Assembly (NCBI GenBank): GCA_012517205.1
Contig: JAAYVL010000134.1
Span: 1 to 60,737 of the forward strand
Origin: Verrucomicrobiota bacterium
Lineage (GTDB): Bacteria; Verrucomicrobiota; Verrucomicrobiia; Limisphaerales; UBA8199
Length of the DNA: 60,737 nt
Reading direction: 5' to 3'
The stretch's first letter is position 1; each line of letters opens with the position of its first letter. Positions 39,362 through 48,131 of the stretch are shown in pieces. The notes below the pieces were generated by a model. That model did no database searches, had not been told where the DNA came from, and worked only from the letters and a program-made list of their open reading frames with translations. Both the position numbers and the translations under genes were made by a program.

Positions 39362-40783
39362 TCAATCGTCGGCGGCAAAGAACGTCAGATACGTATCGCC
39401 GCGAGCTTCGCGCAACAGCAGCAACGCCAGTTCCCGGGCGTGGTAATCCCCCCACATCGAGCTTTCGCCGCGCGGCGTCCTGGCGCCGGGAGGAGCATAA
39501 TCCCAACCATTGGGGCGGTGATAGATCGAGTGGAGCAGCAGGCCCTGGTGCCGGGGGCGGGTGGAAAGGTAAGGCTCGTCGAAGAGCGTGTTTGCCACCG
39601 TCAGCCCCGCCTGCCGGTAGCGGCCGCCCGCCTTGGCGTCGCCCCGGCGGGTGAGGTAATTTCCGAGCCGGACCAGGCCCTGGCCGGCAATGGCGGCGGC
39701 CGAGCTGTCCACGGGTTCCCAGTCGTTGAAGGGATCCGCCGGCTGGCTCGCGTAATCGCCCAGCCGGTGCAAATGAGGCGCTCCCGTGTCCCACATCGGG
39801 ATGCCGTCCGCGCAGGTGTGCGCCAGGTAGAAATCCGCCGTGGCCCGCGCCGCTTCGAGGAACAAGGCCCGGCTGGCTTCTAAATCACGCCCGGCGTCTG
39901 CGGCCGCCGGCGGCCGCTCGTTCGCCCGTCCGGCGCGCCTGCCGTGCCCCGCGTCGAGAAACTCCAGTTGCTCCGCGTAGCCGAGAATGGCCCAGGCCAG
40001 CCCGCGCGTCCAGGTGCTGAACGGCGAATAGCCCTGCTGCGTGTTGGGGCAGCGATAACTGCCGTCGTTGAGATTGAAGATGCTCTCGTGGGCCGTCCGG
40101 CCGCGCACGTCGAACGTGTCCCGGCCCTTGCCGTAGTAAATGCTGTAAAGCGCCGTCGTTTCGGCGTGGTCCAACAGCCGCTGAAACAGCGAGATGCTGC
40201 GATCCCGTTCCCCGCGCAGCACGTGGCCAAGCTGGTGCGCCACCGCCAGCGAGCGCAGCGACCGCACGGTGTCCACAAACAGGGAGTGCGGCCCGTTGAA
40301 GGAGTAGATGTAGCCCGCCCCGTCGGCGGTCCGGGACCACCGCGCCGCCTGCACCGCGCCGGAAACCTTCAGCGCCAGCTCGTACAGCTCGCGCTCGGGC
40401 TCGTTGCCGGGAATCTTGCCCTCGCGCATCAGCCGCCACAGGTTGCCGTAGGTCGAGATATTGTTAAACCCGTGATCATGCACCCCCAAGTTCGAGACAT
40501 GCGGCGCCATTTGCCGGATCGTCTGCCGGCGTCCCAGTTCGAGAAAGCGCTTTTCTCCCGTGGCGTCGAACTGGAGCAGGGCCGCGCCGAACTGAAATCC
40601 CTGCGTCCAGTCCGTCCACGCGCGCGACGTGTATTGGCCCCCCGCGGTGACCACCGGGGTGCCGCGCGCCGGGTCCCAGGTCCGTTCGAGGCTCAAAATC
40701 TTCTGTGCGGACAGCGCAAACAACCGTTCGACCTTGGGCCGCAATTTTTGCGCGGTCAGATGATCATCAATTTGCATGGGCAT
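39362..40783 (-). CDS. GH88/GH105-type unsaturated uronyl hydrolase
   Basis: 473 residues from the ATG at 40783, which has AAGGAG seven bases upstream and shares one base with the preceding SDR stop (TAATG), a clear sign of translational coupling. The alpha6/alpha6 barrel of GH88 is recognised by WTDWTQGFQFGAALLQFD, HDHGFNNISTYG, HESIFNLNDGSYRCPNTQQGYSPFSTWTRGLAWAILGYAEQLEF, DFYLAHTCADGIPMWDTGAP and DSSAAAIAGQGLVRLG. Such enzymes remove unsaturated uronic acids left by polysaccharide lyases. No signal peptide, so it works in the cytoplasm. A low-complexity Arg/Ala/Pro insertion lies near residue 290. Confidence 0.88.
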   Translation of the reverse strand: MPMQIDDHLTAQKLRPKVERLFALSAQKILSLERTWDPARGTPVVTAGGQYTSRAWTDWTQGFQFGAALLQFDATGEKRFLELGRRQTIRQMAPHVSNLGVHDHGFNNISTYGNLWRLMREGKIPGNEPERELYELALKVSGAVQAARWSRTADGAGYIYSFNGPHSLFVDTVRSLRSLAVAHQLGHVLRGERDRSISLFQRLLDHAETTALYSIYYGKGRDTFDVRGRTAHESIFNLNDGSYRCPNTQQGYSPFSTWTRGLAWAILGYAEQLEFLDAGHGRRAGRANERPPAAADAGRDLEASRALFLEAARATADFYLAHTCADGIPMWDTGAPHLHRLGDYASQPADPFNDWEPVDSSAAAIAGQGLVRLGNYLTRRGDAKAGGRYRQAGLTVANTLFDEPYLSTRPRHQGLLLHSIYHRPNGWDYAPPGARTPRGESSMWGDYHARELALLLLREARGDTYLTFFAADD

Positions 40784-41580
40784 TAGAGTCTCCTTAAATG
40801 AAAGCCGCCGTCCACATTGATGACTTCCCCGGTGCTGAAGGGCAGCAGGTCCTGCGCGATGGCCGCGACGGCTCGGCCAACGTCTTCCGGCGTGCCCCAA
40901 CGCGGGATCGGCGTCAGCCCGGCTTCAATCAGTTGGTCATACTTTTCCTTTACCGGGCCGGTCATGTCCGTGCCGATAATCCCCGGACGCAGTTCATAAA
41001 CCAGGATGCCATATTCGGCCAGCCGCGCGGCATACAGCGCGGTGAGCATGGACAACCCGGCCTTCGAGAGGCAGTAATCGCCGCGATTGACTGACGCGGT
41101 GTAGGCGCTGACCGAAGAGATGGTGACGATCCGGGGCCGGTAGTTGGCCGGCGGAATGTCCGCCTGCCCCTGGGCGATCATCCACCGCGCCGCCAGTTGC
41201 GTCAGGAAATACGGCCCCTTCAAATTGATGGCAATAAGCCGATCAAAGCTCTCCTCGCTCGCTTCGAGAATGTCAGCCCGTACTTCCGGCGCCACCCCGG
41301 CATTATTGACCAGCAAGTCCAGCCGCCCCAGGGTTGTCTTCGCAAACTCGATCAGCTTCCGCCGGTCCGCGTCTTTTGCAATGTCCGCCTGGCAAACTTC
41401 CACCCGTACATTCCGGCCGGCTGCCTGCGCGGCTGCCAGGCAATCCGCCGCTGTCTGGCGCGCCGCCGCTGCGTTGCCGGCGTAATTAACAATCAGGTCG
41501 TAGCCGATCTTTGCCAATTCCAGCGCAATACCGCGACCGATGCCGCGCGACGCCCCGGTAATCATGGCAACCGCATTCAT
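40783..41580 (-). CDS. Short-chain dehydrogenase/reductase (SDR)
   Basis: 265 residues, classical SDR. The NAD(P)-binding motif TGASRGIG is at residues 8-15, NNAG at 92-95, Ser near 155, and the catalytic pair Tyr169 and Lys173 in YCLSK. The C-terminus ends [16 protein letters not shown]. It is coupled by a one-base TAATG overlap to the GH88-type gene, so the most likely substrate is a keto-uronate or deoxy-ketosugar released from unsaturated oligosaccharides, as for KduD-like enzymes. A 25-bp palindrome lies about 125 bp upstream of its start. Confidence 0.9.
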   Translation of the reverse strand: MNAVAMITGASRGIGRGIALELAKIGYDLIVNYAGNAAAARQTAADCLAAAQAAGRNVRVEVCQADIAKDADRRKLIEFAKTTLGRLDLLVNNAGVAPEVRADILEASEESFDRLIAINLKGPYFLTQLAARWMIAQGQADIPPANYRPRIVTISSVSAYTASVNRGDYCLSKAGLSMLTALYAARLAEYGILVYELRPGIIGTDMTGPVKEKYDQLIEAGLTPIPRWGTPEDVGRAVAAIAQDLLPFSTGEVINVDGGFHLRRL

Positions 41581-41705
41581 AGGTCCCGAGGATAGCCCCT
41601 TGCCTCTGAATCAAAAGAAAATAGTGAAAGCAAAGCCGGGTCCCCCCGAAAGCTCGAAAATAAACCCAGCGCCAGCCAAACCGATCATCAATCCAGTGGA
41701 GCCGC

Positions 41706-41730
41706 GAAGTGTCCAATTATTGGACACTTC
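41706..41730. promoter_or_regulatory. 25-bp perfect palindrome with half-site GAAGTGTCCAAT
   Basis: Twelve-base arms (GAAGTGTCCAAT and ATTGGACACTTC) surround one central base. It is 126 bp upstream of the SDR start and 101 bp from copy B. A shorter match is at 19119-19137, in the same relative position to copy A. It could be a repressor operator for the SDR/GH88 operon or part of the mobile element. Confidence 0.55.
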
Positions 41731-41831
41731 CCGAAAAGTCCTATCTGGCGGCTAAATCAGCCCGCCAGATCTTATTTCTCTCGTTTGTACACAATCCCCA
41801 TCGTCTCAGCGTCTTACAGGGCTTTCAGTAA

Positions 41832-41930
41832 GCCGTGTACAAGGGGTGTACAAGGGATGCTCATCGGGTGTACCAGCTAAAATCCTATGGACTCCCGGTG
41901 AGCATCCCTTGTACACCCCTTGTACACGGC
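41832..41930. repeat. 99-bp palindromic element, copy B
   Basis: Same length and arms as copies A and C, in inverted orientation: the loop reads AGCTAAAATCC on the plus strand. Read in reverse complement it differs from copy C at only a few bases. It lies between two leftward genes (aldolase and SDR). Confidence 0.9.
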
Positions 41931-41984
41931 GGAAAAGCAGGGGGAAATGAGGGATATTGCAGGGAATTGGGGGGCCGCGAGGGC

Positions 41985-42956
41985 TCAGATCATGGTTCGG
42001 GCCTTGATCTGGTTGGCTATTGCCTGAACCAGCGCTTCGTCGGGTTCTCCGCCAGGGGGCGGATTGGCGGGGCGGGCGGCGCAATGGGCCGCCGCGCAGG
42101 TTTCGCCGGGACGCCATTCGGTGCTCAGGCAGTGTTCGCATTGTTCGAGGCCGTAGCGCGGGTCGGGTATGCCCTGACGCTGCTTGATCTGGAGCAATTC
42201 CTGGAGTTGGGCCGGGGTTATCCGCTTGAGCGGTTTCCCCAGTTGCGAGGCGATCAGCACCGTATGGCAGTAGGCTTCGAGGGTTTCGATCTTGAAATAA
42301 GCGTCCTCAACACTCCGATGGCTCCAGGCGACCACGCCATGATTGGCCATAAGGATGGTGTTATGCTGGTCCACGAGGTCGGCGACGAACCGGCCCAGTT
42401 CGGGAGTGCCGGGGGTGCGATAGGGCGCCGTCGCCAGCGAGATGGTGAGCTCGAACTCCGAGGTCAGGCAGGTGGGCGGCTGGACTCCGGCGATGGCGAA
42501 CCCGGTGCTGTACGGCGGATGACAATGCACCGAGGCAACCGCGCGCGGCTGGCGCTGCATGATCTGGAGATGCATCAGGATTTCGCTGGTGCGTTTTCGG
42601 GCGCCCGCGAGTTGGTTTCCCGCCAGATCCACCAGGCACAAGTCCTCCGGGCGCATGAATCCTTTGGAGATCTGCGTGGGCGTGCATAGCGCCAGGTCCG
42701 GCCCCACGCGGAGGGCGAGATTGCCGCCGTTGCCGTCCACGTAGGCGCGCTGCCACATGCGGCGGCCAATTTCGCAGATTTGTTGCGCCAGCTCACGGAC
42801 GGCCGGCGAGGCCAGGAAGGCTTCCAGGTCGGGCCGGGGACTCCGGGCGGTGATTCCGTCGAAAGGCGAGCCGCCCGCCGCCAACCGGCCTGGCCACAGC
42901 CCGGAAGCTCCGGGATCGCCCGGCGTCGCGGATGCGGAAGGCGTCTTTGCGGCCAT
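41985..42956 (-). CDS. Class II aldolase/adducin family protein with C-terminal Cys motif
   Basis: 323 residues from the ATG at 42956; the open frame continues upstream to a TTG at 43013. The aldolase domain has GNGGNLALRVG, the substrate loop CTPTQISKGFM, VHCHPPYSTGFA with the metal His pair, and ILMANHGVVAW with the third His. Family members split fuculose-1-phosphate or rhamnulose-1-phosphate, or epimerise ribulose-5-phosphate. A rhamnose role would suit the GH106 gene. Unusually, the C-terminus adds a Cys cluster (C-x2-C-x10-C-x4-C, within EQCEHCLSTEW to AAAHC) that looks like a zinc-binding knuckle. The N-terminus carries a disordered Pro/Gly/Ala leader. Confidence 0.85.
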   Translation of the reverse strand: MAAKTPSASATPGDPGASGLWPGRLAAGGSPFDGITARSPRPDLEAFLASPAVRELAQQICEIGRRMWQRAYVDGNGGNLALRVGPDLALCTPTQISKGFMRPEDLCLVDLAGNQLAGARKRTSEILMHLQIMQRQPRAVASVHCHPPYSTGFAIAGVQPPTCLTSEFELTISLATAPYRTPGTPELGRFVADLVDQHNTILMANHGVVAWSHRSVEDAYFKIETLEAYCHTVLIASQLGKPLKRITPAQLQELLQIKQRQGIPDPRYGLEQCEHCLSTEWRPGETCAAAHCAARPANPPPGGEPDEALVQAIANQIKARTMI

Positions 42957-43082
42957 AGCTGCGGATACTATGACAGATTTGGAGCGTTCGCCAATCCCGG
43001 ATTGCGAGGGCAAGGCTTTGCGAGGATGACCAGGCCCGGGGGGCGCCCGCCGTCAAACGCGTCTAAAACAGTCGGGCGCCGA

Positions 43083-43868
43083 TCAGAGCCGGTGCAGTTC
43101 CTCGATGAGGGGCCGGCTGTAGGCATCATAGAGCAGTTTCAGGGTGAGCAGCAGGACGACCGAGACGAAAATGGGGCGGATGATTTTCACGCCCCGCTTG
43201 ATGACCATGCGCGCGCCGATCCGCGCGCCGATTATCTGGCCGGCGCCCATCGTCAGCCCGGCGGCGTAATTGACATAGCCGCCCGGCAGGAAGAGCAGGA
43301 GCGAGCTGATGTTGCTGGCAAAGTTCATGACTTTGGCGTGGCCGGTGGCCCGCCGCATGTTGAAGCCCAGCCCGAGCATGAAGGCCATCGTCCAGAACGT
43401 GCCGGTGCCCGGGCCGAAGAAGCCGTCATAGAAGCCCATCAACAGCCCGAAGAAGAAATCGAAGCGTTCGCGCCGGAAGCGCGCCGGGCGGTCGCCGAGT
43501 CCGAGGTTGGGCTTGAACAGGACATACAGGGCGACGCTGAAAAGCAGGATGGGGATGCCGCGCCGGAGAAAGGAGGGGTCAATCTGGCGCACCACCAACG
43601 TGCCGCAGGCTCCGCCCACGAACGTGAACAGAAATCCGCGGGTGCATTCCTTGAAGGCCACGGTTCCCGCCCGCTCATAGTACCAGGACGCGCCCGCGGA
43701 ACCGAAAGCCGCCTGCAGCTTGCTCGTGCCCAGGGCATGGCGCGGGCTCAGACCGCAACTGAGCAGCGCCGGCAGCGTAATCAGCCCGCCGCCCCCGGCG
43801 ATCGAATCCACAAAGCCCGCCACCAGGGCGGTCACGAATAGCACCGGCAGGTGCCAAAGTTGCGTCAT
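43083..43868 (-). CDS. TauE/SafE-family sulfite/anion exporter
   Basis: 261 residues from the ATG at 43868, which overlaps the GH9 stop by four bases (ATGA). About eight membrane helices in the TauE/SafE pattern: GFVDSIAGGGGLITLPALLSCG, GTSKLQAAFGSAGA, FDFFFGLLMGFYDGFFGPGTGTFWTMAFM, and AAGLTMGAGQIIGARIGARM. Such proteins move sulfite, sulfoacetate or other organic anions. Coupling with a cellulase-type gene is unexpected; it may export an acid or sulfur compound linked to polysaccharide use, for instance sulfated glycans. Substrate not predictable. Confidence 0.92.
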   Translation of the reverse strand: MTQLWHLPVLFVTALVAGFVDSIAGGGGLITLPALLSCGLSPRHALGTSKLQAAFGSAGASWYYERAGTVAFKECTRGFLFTFVGGACGTLVVRQIDPSFLRRGIPILLFSVALYVLFKPNLGLGDRPARFRRERFDFFFGLLMGFYDGFFGPGTGTFWTMAFMLGLGFNMRRATGHAKVMNFASNISSLLLFLPGGYVNYAAGLTMGAGQIIGARIGARMVIKRGVKIIRPIFVSVVLLLTLKLLYDAYSRPLIEELHRL

Positions 43869-45643
43869 AGATGGGAGTGGCTGGACAGCGCCCAAAGCAG
43901 GATGGCGGCGGCGGTGCCGTCCATGATCGGCTCATTGGAAGAGTAATCCTGCACGTCGTCGTGATAGACCGCCGGGCCCTGGAAGGCGGCCAGCGGGTCG
44001 GGTTCGGTGATGGCCACGCCTTTCAGCGATCGGAAGATGCGTTCGTACACCGGCCCGTCCACCAGCCCGCCCCGGATCGGGCGCCCGGTTAATTGCATGG
44101 TCATCAGGTGCGGGTCTTTGGGATAGACGCTGCCGATCCCGGTGAACAGTGTGTAGCCCCAGGGATTGCGTCCCAGCAGCCAGTCGCGTTGCTGGGCCGC
44201 GAAGCGGCGATACGTCTGGTCCCCGGTCATCCGCTCATACAGCAGGCATTGGGTGGCCAGGGCGACGGTGAGGTTGGCCGAGCACCAGATGAACGGCACG
44301 CCGATGCGGTAGGGGTTTTGCCGGCCCATGCGCTCGCAGCGCTCGATGCCCTCGCGGTAGTACCCCGCGAGCATTTTCCGGAAGGGGCGATCCACCAGCC
44401 CGTAAAGCCGGAAGTGGCCGGCGTTCAGGAAGGGGAAATACTGGTAATGGCCGGTCTGCTCTTGGCCCATCCAGGATTCCGCGGCGGCCAGCCGGGCGTA
44501 GCGCCGGGCGTCTTCGAGATAGCGCGGTTCGCGCGTGGCGCGGAACAGTTCCGCCGCGCCCCATTCCATGTCGTCGGCCCAGGTGGTTTCTTCATAGCGA
44601 TAGGGGGCGCTGTAGGAATTGCCCTGCTGGACGCCTTCGCGGGCGCGGCCCAGCTCATACACTTCTTTGCCCGCCTGCAGGCAGCGTTCGGCGAAGGGCC
44701 GGTGGCGCGGATCGTTTCGCCAGATATGGTAAGCCAGGCTCATGGCTGCCGCGTAGCGGCCGGCCAGGTTGGCCACGCCCGTGGAGGCGCTCTGGTATTG
44801 GCGCAGTCCCTGCGGCTGGCCGTCGGCGAAATAGACCACGCGCGGGCCGCCCTTGCCCCAGCCATAGTCGGCAATCTCGTTTTGCGGCAGGCGGCGGCCG
44901 GCGTGATCGCGGTCATCGGCCACTTGGTGGTAGAGCTGGTCGGGCGCCGGATGCAGTTTGAGCATCCACTCCAGCCCCCAGCGGGCTTCGTCGAGCACGT
45001 CGGGCAGGCCGTTGGGATAGGGCTGGCCCAGCGCGTTGACCTTGTCCGCGAAGAGCTGGCGGTCTTCGGCCAGCTCGTACGCGAGCAGCATTTGCGCGGT
45101 GGCGTTGCCGGAGGTGAGCAGGTATTTCAGCAAATCCGCCGCGTCATGCCAGCCGCCCCGGGCGTCGAGGTAGGTGCCGTTGGTGAGGGGGCCGTACGCC
45201 GTGCGGCCGTCAAACGGGTGGCACACCGCGTCCAGCCAGGGGTTGTAGCCGCAGCGTTGCTGGCGCATAAACTCGAGCAGTTGATCGGGCAGCTCGTGGT
45301 AGGCCGCTGCGCCGAGGGTAAACGGCAGTGATTGCGCTTCGCCCACGCGCAGCACATAACGGCCCGGCGTCCGCAAGGCGGTGAAGTCCAGCTCCGCATG
45401 GTGCTCAAACTGGCCCCACCGCACGCCGGTGATGGGCCGGGCCGAACCGGTGAACCGGGCTTTTCCGGTGTCCGCTTCCGCCACTGTGAAGGCGGCCGGG
45501 AGCGGCGCTTTGGCAAAGGCCACCCCGAGTTTCGTGTCGCGCGTCCGGTAGCCGATCTGGCTGGCGCGCAGGAAGATTTCCGCGGCCGGGGCGTTTGCCA
45601 GGCCAGCCGCGAGGAGCAGCAGGAGAACACAGAGATGAGGCAT
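43865..45643 (-). CDS. Glycoside hydrolase family 9 with N-terminal Ig-like domain, secreted
   Basis: 592 residues with a signal peptide (LCVLLLLLAAGLANAPAA). Residues about 22-110 are the CelD_N Ig-like domain (FLRASQIGYRTRDTKLGVAF). The GH9 alpha6/alpha6 barrel follows, with the base-containing motif GGWHDAADLLKYLL (Asp167/Asp170) and the C-terminal acid motif VYHDDVQDYSSNEPIMDGTAA, where the Glu of NEP is the proton donor. The segment LLGRNPWGYTLFTGIG is also typical. GH9 enzymes are endo- or exo-glucanases, and some act on chitosan or other beta-glucans. It is coupled to TauE downstream and lies near the SpoIID gene upstream. Confidence 0.92.
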   Translation of the reverse strand: MPHLCVLLLLLAAGLANAPAAEIFLRASQIGYRTRDTKLGVAFAKAPLPAAFTVAEADTGKARFTGSARPITGVRWGQFEHHAELDFTALRTPGRYVLRVGEAQSLPFTLGAAAYHELPDQLLEFMRQQRCGYNPWLDAVCHPFDGRTAYGPLTNGTYLDARGGWHDAADLLKYLLTSGNATAQMLLAYELAEDRQLFADKVNALGQPYPNGLPDVLDEARWGLEWMLKLHPAPDQLYHQVADDRDHAGRRLPQNEIADYGWGKGGPRVVYFADGQPQGLRQYQSASTGVANLAGRYAAAMSLAYHIWRNDPRHRPFAERCLQAGKEVYELGRAREGVQQGNSYSAPYRYEETTWADDMEWGAAELFRATREPRYLEDARRYARLAAAESWMGQEQTGHYQYFPFLNAGHFRLYGLVDRPFRKMLAGYYREGIERCERMGRQNPYRIGVPFIWCSANLTVALATQCLLYERMTGDQTYRRFAAQQRDWLLGRNPWGYTLFTGIGSVYPKDPHLMTMQLTGRPIRGGLVDGPVYERIFRSLKGVAITEPDPLAAFQGPAVYHDDVQDYSSNEPIMDGTAAAILLWALSSHSHL

Positions 45644-45731
45644 ACGTTTTGGGGGTTGGCATCGGTTGCCGCGCCGGCCGCGCCTGGGCGGCGGGCCGAC
45701 GGCGGCGGTGGCAAGGCGGAGGGATTATCCG

Positions 45732-47066
45732 TTAGTAGAGTTTCTGCAATTCCGCGCTGCGGAAGTAGTGCTTCACGATCTGCTCGGCCGGGATGCCCCG
45801 GGAGGCCATGACGGCCGCGCCAATCTGGCAAAAGCCCACCCCGTGCCCCCACCCGGCGCCGCGCAGGGTGAACCGCGCCGGCGCCGCGCCGGCCGCGCCC
45901 TCGGGTTGCACCACAAACGCGCTGCTGTACAGGTGCGAGGGGCTCAGCCAGCGGCGGATTTCCAATTCCTTGCCCACCACCACCGTCCGCTGGGAGCCGA
46001 CAATGCGCAGCCGCACGATGCGGCCCGACGGCCCGCGCTGCAGCGGTTCCAGCCGCTGGATCACGCCGAAGTCCAGGCCCGACCGCTTGCGCAGGATCGC
46101 GCTGAGTTCCTCCTGCGTATAGCTGACCGTCCAGCGGTAGAAGTCCGTGGTCTCCTGGTCGAACGTCGGCAGCACCTGCCGGAGAATGTCTCCGTCGGTC
46201 GTATTGCAGTAGGCTTCCGGGCTGGAGCATATCCACTGCTCCGCGGCGGCTTCCGAGGTGATCGGCGGGTGTTCCACCGCCGCATCGGATACGCTTGCCA
46301 GGTACGGCACATCTATCCCCTCCCACGCGGAGGAAAACAGCTCGCTGCGCCCGCCGCATGACTTGGCGTAGCGCGCATCGCAAATCTCGCCGCCGTGAAC
46401 CAGGAACACGCCCCGGGTATCCCGCACCGCCTCGATGGCCTTGGGCGAAATGATTTTGGTGAGCCCGTGGTAGCGCTGGCAGTGGTCATCGGCGCACACA
46501 TCAAAGAAACGGTGATCTTCCCGGGTGTACCAGCGGACAATTTCTTCCGCGGTTTCCTGCCCCTGGCGCGCCGGGCCGCTGGTCTTGCCGGTCAGCTTCT
46601 GCCGTTCGAGCATGGCGACGAGCCAGCTCCGCGAGGTGATGGCGTGCGCGCGCAACAGCTCCAGCGGCGCCGTGGCGCTCATTTCCGACGCGATGACGCT
46701 TTTGAGGTATTGCTCGACCCCGGCCTCGTTGATCGCCGTCACCGTGCCGTCGGCGTTGAGCAGGAGCCGCAGCGCGCCTTCGAACGTTTCGTCCTCCTTT
46801 CGTTCCCAGTGAAAGTTGATCCCGATCGTGACATCCCGCAGGGTGAACGTGGCGTCGCCTTCCGGGGTGAGCCGGATCTCCGGCCCGCGCGCGAGTTCGC
46901 GGCCGTCACCGGCCCGCAGCACCAGTTGGCCCTCGCCGGGGCGGGCGGAGAATTCTCCGCTCACCGCCGTCTTGTCCGGGAGGAGGAAGCGGCCGTTCAG
47001 GCAGCCGCGCGCTTCCGGCTCGCGGCTGTAGATGCCAACAGTAATCAGAGGTTCCCACGTAATCAT
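45732..47066 (-). CDS. SpoIID/LytB domain protein (peptidoglycan lytic enzyme-like)
   Basis: 444 residues from the ATG at 47066, which overlaps the preceding isomerase stop by four bases (ATGA). The SpoIID domain is clear: VEQYLKSVIASEMSATAPLELLRAHAITSRSW, with the conserved Glu, DARYAKSCGGRSE, and FTLRGAGWGHGVGFCQIGAAVMA near the end. SpoIID of sporulating Firmicutes cleaves denuded glycan strands, and Chlamydia homologues act on septal peptidoglycan. No clear signal peptide is visible, so the export route is uncertain. Large insertions carry extra Cys/His residues (FFDVCADDHCQRYH). Confidence 0.9.
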   Translation of the reverse strand: MITWEPLITVGIYSREPEARGCLNGRFLLPDKTAVSGEFSARPGEGQLVLRAGDGRELARGPEIRLTPEGDATFTLRDVTIGINFHWERKEDETFEGALRLLLNADGTVTAINEAGVEQYLKSVIASEMSATAPLELLRAHAITSRSWLVAMLERQKLTGKTSGPARQGQETAEEIVRWYTREDHRFFDVCADDHCQRYHGLTKIISPKAIEAVRDTRGVFLVHGGEICDARYAKSCGGRSELFSSAWEGIDVPYLASVSDAAVEHPPITSEAAAEQWICSSPEAYCNTTDGDILRQVLPTFDQETTDFYRWTVSYTQEELSAILRKRSGLDFGVIQRLEPLQRGPSGRIVRLRIVGSQRTVVVGKELEIRRWLSPSHLYSSAFVVQPEGAAGAAPARFTLRGAGWGHGVGFCQIGAAVMASRGIPAEQIVKHYFRSAELQKLY

Positions 47067-47995
47067 AAACTCGGGTGCCGGTTCACCCCGGCGGCAAAAT
47101 CTTCCACAAACTTGACGCACTGGGCGACGTCCTGGACCAGTTGCGGCGAGAGGTGCTCATATTCGATGGACATCACCCCGCGCCATTTCCAGTCATACAT
47201 CTGCCGCAGGAGGGCGGCATATTGGGCCTGCCCGGTGCCGAGGGGCACGTCCCGGCTGTCGCGCCGGCCGGATTCCGCGGCGTCCTTCAGGTGCAGGACG
47301 AGGATTCGCCGTTCGTATTTCCGCAGGCTCGCCAGCGTGTCCAGCCCCGAGCGCACCCAGTGGCCGGTGTCGGGGCAGGCGCCGATGCGCGCGCTGTGGC
47401 CGGCGCAAGCTTTGAGCACGGCGTCGGGGTTCCAGTATTTCGAGTTGGGGCCTTCCGGGTGGTTATGCACCGCCAGGTTGATCTTGTATTCCTGGCAGAG
47501 CTTGTCCAGCGCGCCAAAGTTTTCCGCCGGCGGTTCGGCGATCAGCGTCTCGACGCCCATTTCCTTCGCGAAATCATAGACCTTGCGGTACCCGCTGGTA
47601 TCCTTTTCGAGCGGGGCGTAGTAGGTGGGCATGGTGAAGCCCAGGTCCCGCATGCGCTCCTTCATTTCGCGCCGCTGCGCCGGGGACAGGTTCTCGCTGG
47701 TTTTCAGGTCCGGCCGTTCCTTGCTCAAGGGCAGGAAGAACGCCGGTTCCACCCGGCGCAAGCCCATCTCCGCCAGGACTTCCAGCGCCTCGTAAAAGCT
47801 GCGGTCGCGGAAGGTGTAAAGCTGGCAACTCAGCCGCCAGCCCAGCTTCTCCGCCCGCGGCGTGCCCGGTTTGGTCCGGCGCCGCCGCCCCGGCGCCGCC
47901 GCCCGGGCCAGCGAGCCCGGCGCCAGCATGGCCCCAACCCCGGAAATAACCGTACGCCCAAGAAATACACGGCGATTGCAGATGTTCATTGTCAT
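47063..47995 (-). CDS. Tat-exported sugar phosphate isomerase/epimerase-like TIM barrel
   Basis: 310 residues. A twin-arginine signal (CNRRVFLGRTVISGVGAMLAPGSLARA) precedes an AP-endonuclease-2-type TIM barrel (WRLSCQLYTFRDRSFYEALEVLAEMGLRRVEPA, GVETLIAEPP, NLAVHNHPEG, IGACPDTGHWVRSG, ILVLHLKDA, WRGVMSIEYEH). The His, Asp and Glu residues needed for a metal site are present. Despite the family name, exported members act on unphosphorylated sugars. It is coupled to the SpoIID gene by an ATGA overlap. Confidence 0.9.
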   Translation of the reverse strand: MTMNICNRRVFLGRTVISGVGAMLAPGSLARAAAPGRRRRTKPGTPRAEKLGWRLSCQLYTFRDRSFYEALEVLAEMGLRRVEPAFFLPLSKERPDLKTSENLSPAQRREMKERMRDLGFTMPTYYAPLEKDTSGYRKVYDFAKEMGVETLIAEPPAENFGALDKLCQEYKINLAVHNHPEGPNSKYWNPDAVLKACAGHSARIGACPDTGHWVRSGLDTLASLRKYERRILVLHLKDAAESGRRDSRDVPLGTGQAQYAALLRQMYDWKWRGVMSIEYEHLSPQLVQDVAQCVKFVEDFAAGVNRHPSL

Positions 47996-48131
47996 CGTGA
48001 TTCGTCTGTTCGTTTGTTAACAGCCTTGCGGCCAACCGTTTGCCGAAGGTTAAATACACGACTTGGCGCCCGGGTGCAAGGAATCTTATTGCGCGGCCGC
48101 CCGCGCGCGATGGCAGCCGGGCGGGCGCAAG

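Larger units (their letters stand above)
41581..41984. other. Repeat-bearing intergenic region
   Basis: 404 bp between the class II aldolase 3' end and the SDR 5' end. It contains copy B of the 99-bp element and the perfect 25-bp palindrome. Open frames across it are low in quality. Confidence 0.6.
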
